Shown: positions 24,681-32,571 of the stretch, piece after piece
Layout: each line of letters starts with the position of its first letter
How positions within the stretch are numbered: position 1 is the first letter of the stretch
Source: Acididesulfobacillus acetoxydans
GTDB taxonomy: Bacteria > Bacillota > Desulfitobacteriia > Desulfitobacteriales > Desulfitobacteriaceae
DNA: 64,000 nt
Direction of reading: 5' to 3'
NCBI RefSeq assembly: GCF_902729405.1
Contig: NZ_LR746496.1
Coordinates: forward strand, 1,426,001-1,490,000
Translations under genes and position numbers: made by a program
The notes under the pieces: generated by a model
What the model saw: only the letters and a program-made list of their open reading frames with translations
What the model was told of the DNA's origin: nothing
Databases searched by the model: none

Positions 24681-25472
24681 TTAGCCGTGGTGTCTGGCAG
24701 CACCGACGTGAAAATGAGAGCGCTCGTGGATCAAGTTGACATCTAAGAGCAAGTTGCGGTCGGACAGAATTTTTAACGTGGGGCCGTCGGCGGCCAGGGT
24801 ATGATCCTCCCGGATGACGATGACTCGCTCCGCAATGTCTTCGACGATAGAAAGGTCATGTGTGGCTATGATCACGGTTTTGCCCGCGTCTTTTAAGGCG
24901 GTGAGGAATTCCACCAGCCAGAATTGGGTGCGGGGATCCAGACCGTTAGTGGGTTCGTCCAAGAAGAGAACTTCGGGATTGACGGCTAGGACGCTGGCCA
25001 AGGCGACTTTCTTTTTCTCGCCGCCGCTTAAACGGTAAGGGGGGCGCTCCAAGAGATGTTGAATTCCCAGGAGTTCCGCTGTGTCCCGGACCCTTGTCTG
25101 TACCGTTTCGGTGGGGAGTCCGGCCTGCAGCGGGGCGAAAGCGAGTTCATCCCAAACGGTGGCCGAAAACAACTGCGCATCGGAGTTTTGAAAGACAAAG
25201 CCAACCTGTTGCCGGAAATTTTGCAAAAAAGCCTGGTTTCGCAGACTTTCCTCACTGAGTGTCTGGCCGAACGCCGTAATCTCTCCCGCGGTCGGAAAAA
25301 TCAGCCCGCAAAGCAACTTGAGCAAAGTGGATTTGCCGCTGCCGTTGGCTCCTAATATGGCTAAACTCTCCCCTTGATACAGATCCAAGTTGATCTGCGT
25401 CAAGACGGGCTTGTCCGGAAGGTAATTATAGGAAACGCTTCTTAAGGTAAAAAGCGGTATTGACTTCGTCAT
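24681..25472 (-). CDS. ECF-type transporter ATPase, CbiO/NikO-like
   Basis: This 263-residue ABC ATPase belongs to the energy-coupling-factor group for cobalt/nickel. It has Walker A GANGSGKST, the Q-loop VFQNSDAQLF, the signature LSGGEKKKVALAS, Walker B VLFLDEPTNGLD and the switch histidine in IATHDLSIVED. ATG 25472 follows GGGAGG at 6 bases; the GTG at 25478 would overlap the ribosome site. The upstream CbiQ-like gene stops within the same few bases, so the two are coupled. Located with cooT, nickel is the likeliest cargo. Confidence 0.9.
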   Translation of the reverse strand: MTKSIPLFTLRSVSYNYLPDKPVLTQINLDLYQGESLAILGANGSGKSTLLKLLCGLIFPTAGEITAFGQTLSEESLRNQAFLQNFRQQVGFVFQNSDAQLFSATVWDELAFAPLQAGLPTETVQTRVRDTAELLGIQHLLERPPYRLSGGEKKKVALASVLAVNPEVLFLDEPTNGLDPRTQFWLVEFLTALKDAGKTVIIATHDLSIVEDIAERVIVIREDHTLAADGPTLKILSDRNLLLDVNLIHERSHFHVGAARHHG

Positions 25473-25474
25473 AT

Positions 25475-26416
25475 TCACCCTCCCAATACTTTGTCCGCGG
25501 CATAGAGAGTAAGGCTGGAAAGAAGGATGACCCCTGTTGTGAAGAGATCAAGCCACGTGAGCTTAAAGTGCCGGGAGAGGCGGACTTCGCCGTTGTAACC
25601 CCGGGCGGCCATGGCCTGATAGATTTCTTCGCTCATCAATTGGGATTTACCGAAGAGCCCGCCCATAGAGGAGGCTACAAAGCGACGTTGTTCCTTGATA
25701 TCGGAAAGACCGGCATCGCGCGCCTTGCGGGCCATGAACATTTCCTCCAGGCTCATAACTAAGACAAAAATGTAGCGGTACGTCATTTCCAAAGTGGCGA
25801 CAAATATCTTTGGCAGGAAGAAGGTGCGCAGAGCGCGCAGAAGATCATGCCAGCGAGTGGTGAGCGTGATGATCATGGCCAAACTGACGGAGATTCCTAC
25901 CCGGCTCACGAGCAGAGCGTCCCCCTGCAGGCCTTGTTTGGTAATGGCCAGGGTGGCAGGAAGGCGCCAAGGGCCGATCCGGAGCGGAGCCCCCAGATGA
26001 AAGAGGGTAAAGAGGGGGTCTCCGGGCCGCACCCAGCTAAAAAGTGCGGGCAGGGCCATGATTCCGGTGAACAGCGGCACGACCAGCCAAACCCTTTTCA
26101 GAAGAGAGCGGACTGAAAGGCCGGACAAGTGGGCCGCCAAGAGGAGAACCAGGTAAAATCCCCAGAGAAGGGTAAGATGGCTTAGCAAATTAAGGGAGAT
26201 CAACAAGAGGAGGAGGGCCATCACTTTAACCCGAGGATCGAGAGATTGCAAAAACCCGGGTTGTAAAGCGACTTCTTCCGAGAAGACGGAAGCGTGCAGG
26301 AAACGAATGATATCTTCCAAAGTCTTTTGCACAAACCCCTGCTTCTTCCGTCTGCCCAGGCAGCCACAGGGGCAAAGAGCGGGGCTGTTTTCTTGGAGCC
26401 AATCGGGAAGCTTCAT
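25475..26416 (-). CDS. ECF transporter transmembrane (T) component, CbiQ-like, with Cys-rich N-terminus
   Basis: This 313-residue protein has about five to six membrane helices and the cytoplasmic coupling motifs of the EcfT family (MFMARKARDAG and YQAMAARGYNGE, where AARG is the conserved signature). The first 40 residues form an unusual soluble extension with the cysteine cluster CPCGC (residues 15-19) followed by basic residues, which could bind metal. ATG 26416 is chosen with GGGGGA 6 bases upstream; a longer frame to 26512 lacks a ribosome site. No substrate-binding S component (CbiM/NikM type) is encoded next to it. Confidence 0.85.
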   Translation of the reverse strand: MKLPDWLQENSPALCPCGCLGRRKKQGFVQKTLEDIIRFLHASVFSEEVALQPGFLQSLDPRVKVMALLLLLISLNLLSHLTLLWGFYLVLLLAAHLSGLSVRSLLKRVWLVVPLFTGIMALPALFSWVRPGDPLFTLFHLGAPLRIGPWRLPATLAITKQGLQGDALLVSRVGISVSLAMIITLTTRWHDLLRALRTFFLPKIFVATLEMTYRYIFVLVMSLEEMFMARKARDAGLSDIKEQRRFVASSMGGLFGKSQLMSEEIYQAMAARGYNGEVRLSRHFKLTWLDLFTTGVILLSSLTLYAADKVLGG

Positions 26417-26545
26417 GGTCGTTCCCCCACTGTCTTGTTTTTTGCCGGCATGCGCCGGGGCGAAACCCCGAACTGATGTGCTTGGACTCCCATCCCGGGG
26501 CCCGGCCGGCATCGGAGTAGCGAGTCCGGCCTTTGTGTCCGGGAG

Positions 26546-26806
26546 TTAACGAGCTAAGATGTCCGCCCTGTCTGTTTGAGCGGTGCTGACGACCGCATGA
26601 GGAGCGGGCCGGCGGCCTTCTTCCGCTTCCAGGACGATGCGGTGGCTTAGGAGGGTCATGTCTTTGATCCTGGCTCTGATGAATTTTTGCCGGCCGAAAA
26701 TATCCACGAGTTTGAGTCCGTCCTCGTAGGGTTCGATAATGTCGACGGCTTCCATGAACAGCGCTTCGCCCTCGCTGTTTTTTAGATAAGCATTGGCTTC
26801 ACACAT
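26546..26806 (-). CDS. cooT: CooT-family nickel-binding protein
   Basis: This 86-residue protein matches CooT: it begins MCEANAY and has ESVDIIEP-like EAVDIIEPYEDGLKLVDIFG and QKFIRARIKDMTLLSHRIVLE. In characterised CooT the cysteine at position 2 binds Ni(II), and Cys2 is present here. The C-terminal 20 residues are a nonconserved tail. An excellent GAGGAGGG precedes ATG 26806. It heads the minus-strand set cooT-cbiQ-cbiO and supports nickel rather than cobalt for the transporter. Confidence 0.88.
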   Translation of the reverse strand: MCEANAYLKNSEGEALFMEAVDIIEPYEDGLKLVDIFGRQKFIRARIKDMTLLSHRIVLEAEEGRRPAPHAVVSTAQTDRADILAR

Positions 26807-27183
26807 GGTATTCCCTCCTCAAATTGATTAAAGCAAATGTTACGAAGGCTTGGCTGACCCGCGATCGCTCAGGTGGAGCAAGGCGCGGGGCGAGAACAAA
26901 AAAAGCCAGGAGCAAGCCATTCTCATTTCCGAGTGCTCCGAGTCCACACTCAGCAGAGAAGGGTCCAGACCTCCATGGCCTTTGCTTCCGCGAATTTTCA
27001 ATTAGTTGCGTTTCTACTGGCTACATCCCATTATACCCGGTCCGCTTTCGAATTTGTAGGGGTTCTAAGCTTTTTATTTAAAGAATCTTTGCGCAAGCCG
27101 CGGTATGGCCGCGGGTATTTTTTAAAGGGAAAAAGGGCATTCTTTTTGACGGACAGAATTATCATCTTCGGGGGTGTAGTAAG
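26807..27183. other. Divergent intergenic region between cooT and the tautomerase gene
   Basis: On the minus strand a TATAAT (27030-27035) could be the -10 of the cooT operon, but its -35 is poor. On the plus strand CCGCGG (27098-27103) and CCGCGG (27109-27114) form a short hairpin followed by GTATTTTTT, a terminator-like element about 60 bases before the tautomerase start. I see no known metal riboswitch. Confidence 0.4.
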
Positions 27184-27402
27184 ATGCCAACCATTCATTT
27201 TGACGGCCCGGCGCTCACAATTGATCAAAAGCGCAGTTTGATTCACGGAATGACTCAGGCCGCTTCACAAGCTCTGGGGTTACCTATGGCCGCCTTCAAT
27301 GTGGTACTTGATGAACACGAGCGCAGCAACATGGGCGTCGGCGGCGAACTGTTGGCGGAAAGCCCGTTTTACGAACAACGCCGTGACAAACTTGAGGATT
27401 AG
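27184..27402 (+). CDS. 4-oxalocrotonate tautomerase family protein
   Basis: This 72-residue protein has the family hallmark of proline directly after the initiator methionine (MPTIHFDGPALT). The mature N-terminal Pro acts as the general base in keto-enol tautomerisation. The rest (IDQKRSLIHGMTQAASQ, then FNVVLDEHERSNMGVGG) fits the short hexameric 4-OT/DmpI class. Its substrate is unknown. The start is ATG 27184, with GGGGGTG about 10 bases upstream. It stands alone between a terminator-like hairpin and a downstream terminator. Confidence 0.85.
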   Translation: MPTIHFDGPALTIDQKRSLIHGMTQAASQALGLPMAAFNVVLDEHERSNMGVGGELLAESPFYEQRRDKLED

Positions 27403-27418
27403 ACCGAGGAAAAACGAG

Positions 27419-27455
27419 AAGCCGAGCGGTCGTAAAACTACCGGTCGGCTTTTGC
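27419..27455 (+). terminator. Intrinsic terminator after the tautomerase gene
   Basis: AAGCCGAGCGGT (from 27419) pairs with ACCGGTCGGCTT around a short A-rich loop with one mismatch, and TTTGCG follows. It lies 17 bases after the stop codon. Confidence 0.75.
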
Positions 27456-27623
27456 GTAACCTACTGTGTGCTGCGCTTGGCATAATTGCTTCGAGTCTGC
27501 ACTCCGTTCAAGCGCTCTGCACCGCCATCTTCTCACGTGCGGCATGACCCAAAACGGCTGTTTCCATGGATGATGCCTTGCGAAAAATCTTTTGCGGCTT
27601 CCTGATTTTCCGGGCGGGTGGGA

Positions 27624-28409
27624 TCATTGCGCATCTTTGAAGCGAACCATCGGACATTTCTTACAGACGTCCAGCCCCGGCCATTCCGTCCCGGTGTACG
27701 GGAAGGAGGCTCCGTCAGACACTTCAGTGCGGTAGGCCAGCTGCCGGGCCACGTCCAGGATCTGGTCACCCGGTATGAAGACGTTGACCTCCCCCTTCTC
27801 GGTTTTGCCGGAGGTATAACTGCCCGAGCACATGGTGCTCATGTTAGGCTTGTGGTTCAGGTAACTCCAGACGGCGCCTCCACAGACCGCTGAGTTCACG
27901 GTGTGATTGAATTGAAGGGGATGAACTTTGAAAGCGCCGATGAAATCATTCAGGATGTGGTAAGCCTGCAGGGGGTTGCAGACGAACATGACCACGTCGG
28001 GATCCACCGGCGTTTTGGCGAGCGGAGCAGTCATGAATACTTTCAACTCCCCCAGGGGCAGGCGAGGCTTGGTGGCTAAGACCTGTTTGGCAAGTTCCAT
28101 ATCCGCCACATACTTAAAATGCCCTTTGGCTTCTTCATCGGACGGGGCGGTATAGCCGAAACTGGTCAGGCAGTTTTCACATAAAATATTATCATTCGTT
28201 CCTTTGAGGACATAGTTGGCCATGCGGGTAGCCGCCGTAAATTGGCAGAAGGTGAGTTTCGCGGCCGCCCTCTTCTCAGCCGGGTATTTTGCCGCTTCTT
28301 CCGCAGACTTAAAGAACTTTATGGCTACCGGGTGATAATCGAGTTTTAAGAGGCGTTCAAACAGTTCCTGAGCGTCAGCATAGGTCGTGATGGATTTCGG
28401 ATCAACCAA
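27624..28409 (-). CDS. DUF169 family protein
   Basis: This 261-residue cytoplasmic protein belongs to DUF169, a family of unknown function common in anaerobes. It has a conserved basic/aromatic core (YHPVAIKFFKSAEEAAKYP) and several cysteines in pairs or conserved spots: FCQF, LCENCLTSFGY, AVCGGAVWSY, STMCSGSY, and the C-terminal VCKKCPMVRF. These suggest metal or iron-sulfur binding. The start is TTG 28409 behind GAGGAG. It is the distal gene of a minus-strand operon with a TSUP exporter and a small membrane protein, so a role in sulfur-compound handling is possible but unproven. Confidence 0.82.
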   Translation of the reverse strand: MVDPKSITTYADAQELFERLLKLDYHPVAIKFFKSAEEAAKYPAEKRAAAKLTFCQFTAATRMANYVLKGTNDNILCENCLTSFGYTAPSDEEAKGHFKYVADMELAKQVLATKPRLPLGELKVFMTAPLAKTPVDPDVVMFVCNPLQAYHILNDFIGAFKVHPLQFNHTVNSAVCGGAVWSYLNHKPNMSTMCSGSYTSGKTEKGEVNVFIPGDQILDVARQLAYRTEVSDGASFPYTGTEWPGLDVCKKCPMVRFKDAQ

Positions 28410-28541
28410 TTCTATCTTCTCCTCTCGGGTTGCATTGCAGGTTCGGATGCCGGTAAGTTTCGTGGGTTCATGGGACCGAGTGCAGATCTTGACGGCGCCA
28501 AAGGGGCGAATTGGCTGAGTCCGCTGCGGTGCTTGCGCCGG

Positions 28542-29498
28542 CTAGATAATCTTGATTCCTACCGTGTGCAGGATGAGGGGGCCAAAGACATAACCGATGC
28601 CGATATAAGTGAGGACGACGGCCAGGAAAGCTTTAAGGTAGACCCCCTTGATGTATTTGGAAAGAGTGGGTCCCAAGTATGAACCGATGAGGATGCCGAT
28701 GAGTTCGAAACCGATCATGGCGAAGTCCAGGTGGCTGCCCATGCGCAAATAGTTGCCGATGCTGGTGAGAGAAGAGATGAGAATGGACATAGTTGAGGTG
28801 CCAGCCACAATGAACATCGGAAAGCCGAGCATGCTGCTCAGGAAAGGTACCAACAAAAAGCCACCGCCCACACCCAGGGCCGCTGAGATGATGGCTACAA
28901 ACATTCCGGCCAGGAAAGGAGCGAAGGCATTATAGCGGAACGTTTCACCTGCGAAGGAAAAAGTATTGTTGATGCCCATCTCACTAAAATTCACGCCGAT
29001 TTCTTTAATCTCATTGAGCTTTCCGGCCGCTTTCAGTTCCTTGACCTTGCTCTCAAAAGCTTTGGTCGCTTTTTTGACGACCTGTTGCTTGTCACGAAAA
29101 CGGGGGGTCAGCTCATACCACATGCGACCCGCAATGACAAAAGTGATCAAGCCGAAAAGGGGCTGATACGATTTCATGTCCGGCAGATAAGTGTGTGAAA
29201 GCCAGGAACCGATCAGGGCTCCGATGATTCCGCCCAAACCGAGGGTTACCGCCGCCGGAATCACCAGCCGTTTTTCCCGCAGGTATAGAGGGGTGGAAAT
29301 GACCGGACTGACCAAAGTGAGAATTTGGTTCATGGGTTTGATGACGTTGGCTTTTTTCATACCGAAGATGGTAATATGCCCGACTCCGGCCAAGATTCCC
29401 CCGGCCGCGCCGATGGTCGAAAAGACGAACCCGACAAACATCATCCAGATTATGATGACGATGGGGTTGACGGTGACGCCCGCCACATGAAAAATCAT
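28542..29498 (-). CDS. TSUP (TauE/SafE) family membrane transporter
   Basis: This 318-residue integral membrane protein has eight or more predicted helices. The two glycine-rich TauE repeats are visible: STIGAAGGILAGVGH near residue 28 and SAALGVGGGFLLVPF near residue 210. A charged cytoplasmic loop (about residues 140-170) separates the two halves. Family members export sulfite, sulfoacetate or related anions. ATG 29498 follows CGGAGGTG. The gene overlaps the stop of the preceding small membrane-protein gene by four bases, which indicates coupled synthesis. Confidence 0.88.
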   Translation of the reverse strand: MIFHVAGVTVNPIVIIIWMMFVGFVFSTIGAAGGILAGVGHITIFGMKKANVIKPMNQILTLVSPVISTPLYLREKRLVIPAAVTLGLGGIIGALIGSWLSHTYLPDMKSYQPLFGLITFVIAGRMWYELTPRFRDKQQVVKKATKAFESKVKELKAAGKLNEIKEIGVNFSEMGINNTFSFAGETFRYNAFAPFLAGMFVAIISAALGVGGGFLLVPFLSSMLGFPMFIVAGTSTMSILISSLTSIGNYLRMGSHLDFAMIGFELIGILIGSYLGPTLSKYIKGVYLKAFLAVVLTYIGIGYVFGPLILHTVGIKII

Positions 29499-29938
29499 TG
29501 AACAGCACCTCCGACTGTTTTTTCCCGGTTACATGGGGTTACCGGGTTAACCCGAGCGCCCGGAGAATATTTGCGCAATAAATGGCGTCCTGCGTAGAAT
29601 AGAATTGCGGCTGTCGGATACCAGATGATGACAGGAAGTTGGTTGCCGATCCAGGGCAGTTGCAGGGGGACAACTAAGTAAGGGAAGCGGAAATTGATCA
29701 ACCACATGACCACAACGTGCGGAATGAGAAAACCGATCCCATCCAGAAAGGCCAGAGTCAAATATTCGCAAAAGACTTCGTTCATCTCTCGCTGCAGCAG
29801 GGAGTACATGAGCTTACTTTCACTTTCCAGGGCCAAGGAAGACAAATCCCGGTACTCAGCCAGTCTAGCCAATAGTTTTTCCTGCTTCTTCCGGTGGGGA
29901 TGCAGAAATTTGTCGACCATGCCGAGCCACGCCTTCAT
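29495..29938 (-). CDS. Small membrane protein, unknown function
   Basis: The 147-residue product begins with a basic, amphipathic region (HPHRKKQEKLLARLAEYRDL) and a Ser/Leu/Glu-rich helix. Two to three hydrophobic segments follow (about residues 55-120: FCEYLTLAFLDGIGFLIP, VVVMWLINF and IIWYPTAAILFYAGRHLL). I do not recognise a family. It is first in the operon with the TSUP transporter and the DUF169 gene, and the four-base overlap with the transporter suggests it is an accessory subunit. The promoter region behind it carries a striking operator array. Confidence 0.65.
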   Translation of the reverse strand: MKAWLGMVDKFLHPHRKKQEKLLARLAEYRDLSSLALESESKLMYSLLQREMNEVFCEYLTLAFLDGIGFLIPHVVVMWLINFRFPYLVVPLQLPWIGNQLPVIIWYPTAAILFYAGRHLLRKYSPGARVNPVTPCNREKTVGGAVQ

Positions 29939-30093
29939 AGAGACACCTCACTTGTCAGGAGACTTATCAAGAGTAAACAGCATCTCGCCAACCATCGGAA
30001 AAAGATACAGCTCGCGCCGCGGTATATTAGGTTGTTGCCATAAAGTGAATGTGCCCCCTTTCTTAAATCAATGGCCAGATAGACTCTACCTAA

Positions 30094-30204
30094 AGCATAG
30101 CAAATTAAGGAGTCAGCAGATGTCAGCGGAGCGACAAAAACAATGTCGGCAGTACGACAAAAAGAATGTCATCTGCACGACATTAGGCGGTCGCGCAGAT
30201 GACA
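30094..30204 (-). promoter_or_regulatory. Tandem CooA-like operators and promoter of the TSUP/DUF169 operon
   Basis: TGTCA-N6-CGACA occurs at 30121-30136, TGTCG-N6-CGACA at 30144-30159, and TGTCA-N6-CGACA at 30167-30182. The starts are exactly 23 bases apart. A degenerate fourth copy (GGTCG-N6-TGACA) lies at 30189-30204. A minus-strand TATGCT (30094-30099) would place the nearest site at -41.5, the class II activator position of Crp-family proteins. The pattern equals the published CooA target. The neighbouring Crp/Fnr-family gene is the likely binder. Confidence 0.75.
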
Positions 30205-30253
30205 TTGTCCGGAAAAATACGATATTCATCTAATATTCATCCAATGGTTTTCC

Positions 30254-30922
30254 TTACATAATCCAGCGAACGAGTTTATCCGGATTGACGATTTTGATCT
30301 CCCGGCCTTCGTACGAAATGCTTTTTTCGTGCTTAAATGTATTGAGCAAGGTTGTCACCGTCTGGCGTGAGGCTCCCACCATACTGGCCAATTCCTCGTG
30401 GGTAAGAGGCAAACCGATCTTGATTCCGTTCTTGGCCTCCACCCCGCAGCGCTCGCTCATTTTTAAGAGAGTCAGGGCCAGGCGTCCCGGTGTCTGCCAG
30501 CTTACCATCTCATGGATGATTCCTTCCGCTTCCCGCATTCTGGCCCCCAGCAATTTAGCGACCTTAATGGCCAGAAAGGGGTGAGTGGCCATAAGTTCTT
30601 CGAATTTATTCCTGCGTAAAACGACCATGGTCACATTATCAATGGCACCGGCGAAACAAGTCCGTTCGCCTCCCCAGAGAGTCTCGGCCAGCCCCATCAT
30701 TTCGCCGGGACTGCGGATGCTTCCCACGGTCACCCGATGTCCGTCGGAGGAAAGGCGGTAGATCTTGACCCAACCGCTTTCAATCAGGTATACCCGATCG
30801 GCAATGTCGCCGGCAGCAAAGACTATATGTCCTTTGGGATAATGGACCAACGAACCTGCCTGGCGGACAAGGACTTTCTCCAAATCATCCAGGGCTGCTG
30901 TTTCCAGGTTGGCGGCTTCCAT
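30254..30922 (-). CDS. Crp/Fnr-family transcriptional regulator
   Basis: This 222-residue protein has an N-terminal cyclic-nucleotide-binding-type beta-roll (GHIVFAAGDIADRVYLIESGWVKIYRL and SPGEMMGLAETLWGGERTC), a long dimerisation helix and a C-terminal winged helix (LTHEELASMVGASRQTVTTL). It lacks the N-terminal cysteine cluster of Fnr, and I see no equivalent of the CooA haem ligands (Cys75/His77). Its recognition helix SRQTVTTLLN resembles that of CooA. ATG 30922 is chosen for the GGAGGG 7 bases upstream. Its own promoter has consensus boxes. Effector unknown; the adjacent TGTCR operator array is the expected target. Confidence 0.88.
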   Translation of the reverse strand: MEAANLETAALDDLEKVLVRQAGSLVHYPKGHIVFAAGDIADRVYLIESGWVKIYRLSSDGHRVTVGSIRSPGEMMGLAETLWGGERTCFAGAIDNVTMVVLRRNKFEELMATHPFLAIKVAKLLGARMREAEGIIHEMVSWQTPGRLALTLLKMSERCGVEAKNGIKIGLPLTHEELASMVGASRQTVTTLLNTFKHEKSISYEGREIKIVNPDKLVRWIM

Positions 30923-31061
30923 ACATCGCCCTCCTTCTTCGGTAGGTATTTTCGCGAGCGTGCCGGGCATGGGTCGGGTTTCAAAGGAGAGAGAAAAAAG
31001 GGCGAACAACAACGTCTTTGTCTGCGGCGGCGCGAGCCCGGCGCCTTCCGAAAGGTTTAAG

Positions 31062-31104
31062 ATAACGCATACTTATTATAGAGTTAAGCATACGTTATTG
31101 TCAA
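31062..31104 (-). promoter_or_regulatory. Consensus promoter of the Crp/Fnr gene with flanking dyad
   Basis: On the minus strand TTGACA (31099-31104) and TATAAT (31075-31080), both perfect, are 18 bases apart. An imperfect inverted repeat flanks the -10 box: ATAACGCATAC (31062-31072) and GCATACGTTAT (31088-31098). It may be an operator. The predicted leader is about 145 bases long. Confidence 0.7.
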
Positions 31105-31288
31105 TTGCCTTATCGGTGATAATTGTCGGTATTATCTGTAAAGTTCGCCCGGGGGCAGGGCACCTGTCGAGTTTTCTTCATGTTTCATACCCGAGCCTCA
31201 TGCCGCACGGCGGTACAAGCGATGAGTGAACTCGTTCAACGGTCAGTGCCGTATCTTGCTTCGGGTGAAGATTTACGGCCTGGCCCGG

Positions 31289-32242
31289 CTACCGTGCCAG
31301 TAAGAGGCTCAGAGACAATAACAGCCCGAATAGGGTATTGGTCTGGGCCGTGGCTTTAACGGCCGGCATCATTTCCCAAGGCAGATGTTTGCCGACAAGA
31401 CGAAAGACGGCTTGCGCGGCTTTCGGGATACTCAAGAAAACGAGCAGGAGCCAGGGACTGACGACATCCCGGAGAGCCAAGGCGGCAATCCAGAGATAAG
31501 CGGCTGCGAACATCAGCCCCAGGCCGCAAACGGCACGGTTATGGCCCAGTAAAATAGCCAGGGTTCTGCGGCCGGAGGCCTTGTCCCCCGCCCGGTCTCG
31601 AATATTATTGGCCATATTGATGGCTCCGACCAGGATGGTCGTGGGCAGGGAAAGAAGGAGGGCTTCCTTGTTTACGTATCCGGTTTGGATGAAAAAAGAT
31701 ATGAGGATAAACATGCCCCCCATCAACACGCCGGAAAAAATCTCACCCAAGGGGGTGTAAGCGATGGGCAGAGGCCCCCCGGTGTACAGATAGCCAATCA
31801 GCATTCCGACCAGACCGATCAGGGCTAACCACCAACTGCTGTTGGCGCAGATATAAACACCCGCCAATATGGATAAAACGTAGGCGGCCAAGGCCATGGC
31901 CATAACGGTCCGGGGCCGGAAACCCTCGCGTACAATAGCCCCCCCAATGCCGATGGAAGCTTGCGTGTCCAGACCGCGCTTAAAATCGTAGTATTCATTA
32001 AATAAGTTGGTAGCGATTTGGATCAGGAGGCAAGCCGTGAGCATCGCGAGGAAAAGCAGAAGGTGGGTCCTGCCGTAGCGGCGGGCCAAAGCGGTGCCGA
32101 CGAAGACCGGTATGACTGAGGCCGTTAGGGTATGCGGCCGGGTGATTTTCCACAAGACCCGCCCCAGGCTGCGTTTTTGCGGGGCCGTCTTGGGGGAGAG
32201 TGGTTGCTGAGAAATGCTGTACATTGTTTTTAGGCCTTTCAT
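31289..32242 (-). CDS. menA: 1,4-dihydroxy-2-naphthoate polyprenyltransferase-like (UbiA family)
   Basis: This 317-residue UbiA-type prenyltransferase has eight to nine membrane helices. Both aspartate-rich motifs are intact: NLFNEYYDFKRGLD (about residue 85) and NNIRDRAGDKASGRRTL (about residue 210), which bind the prenyl diphosphate through Mg2+. The pattern fits MenA, which attaches the polyprenyl tail during menaquinone synthesis. Menaquinone would serve GlpABC and NarGHI in this window. The start is uncertain: ATG 32242 and ATG 32224 are possible and neither has a strong ribosome site. A minus-strand TATAAT at 32298-32303 may be its -10 box. Confidence 0.82.
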   Translation of the reverse strand: MKGLKTMYSISQQPLSPKTAPQKRSLGRVLWKITRPHTLTASVIPVFVGTALARRYGRTHLLLFLAMLTACLLIQIATNLFNEYYDFKRGLDTQASIGIGGAIVREGFRPRTVMAMALAAYVLSILAGVYICANSSWWLALIGLVGMLIGYLYTGGPLPIAYTPLGEIFSGVLMGGMFILISFFIQTGYVNKEALLLSLPTTILVGAINMANNIRDRAGDKASGRRTLAILLGHNRAVCGLGLMFAAAYLWIAALALRDVVSPWLLLVFLSIPKAAQAVFRLVGKHLPWEMMPAVKATAQTNTLFGLLLSLSLLLAR

Positions 32243-32571
32243 AATCAGAGAGGGATCCAAGAAAGGAGGATTCCAAGAAAACTTTTTAAGAAGTTTTATT
32301 ATAGAGGATTCTATAAAGGATTCCGAGAAAGCTTTTTCGCCGGGTGAAGAAGTGCCGGGAGCATGTGGCTTCAGGCTAGTTTTATTATGACACCTTTTGG
32401 GCCGGAAACCAACGACGGAAAAAGGGTGTCCGTAGGAGCCAAAAGCCGAATGTGGTATAATGGCCGAAGATATGTTTTATGGTTGTACATAAGACGAGTT
32501 TCTCGTCTGCGGATGCTCTCGTATTTCAGCCAAGCGTATGCAGGCGTATTCCACGGAAAGGATGTTAGGAT
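32243..32571. repeat. Divergent promoter region with a 50-bp-spaced direct repeat
   Basis: AGGATTCC followed by AAGAAAACTTTTT begins at 32267, and AGGATTCC followed by GAGAAAGCTTTTT begins at 32317, giving two near-identical copies of about 21 bases. They surround the probable -10 box of menA. The rest up to 32571 holds no gene. GGAAAGGATGTTAGGA at its right end serves the radical SAM gene. Confidence 0.5.

Noticed and set aside
26807-27030. Nickel/cobalt riboswitch upstream of cooT
   Set aside because: No four-way-junction consensus could be recognised on the minus strand; only a weak promoter was seen.
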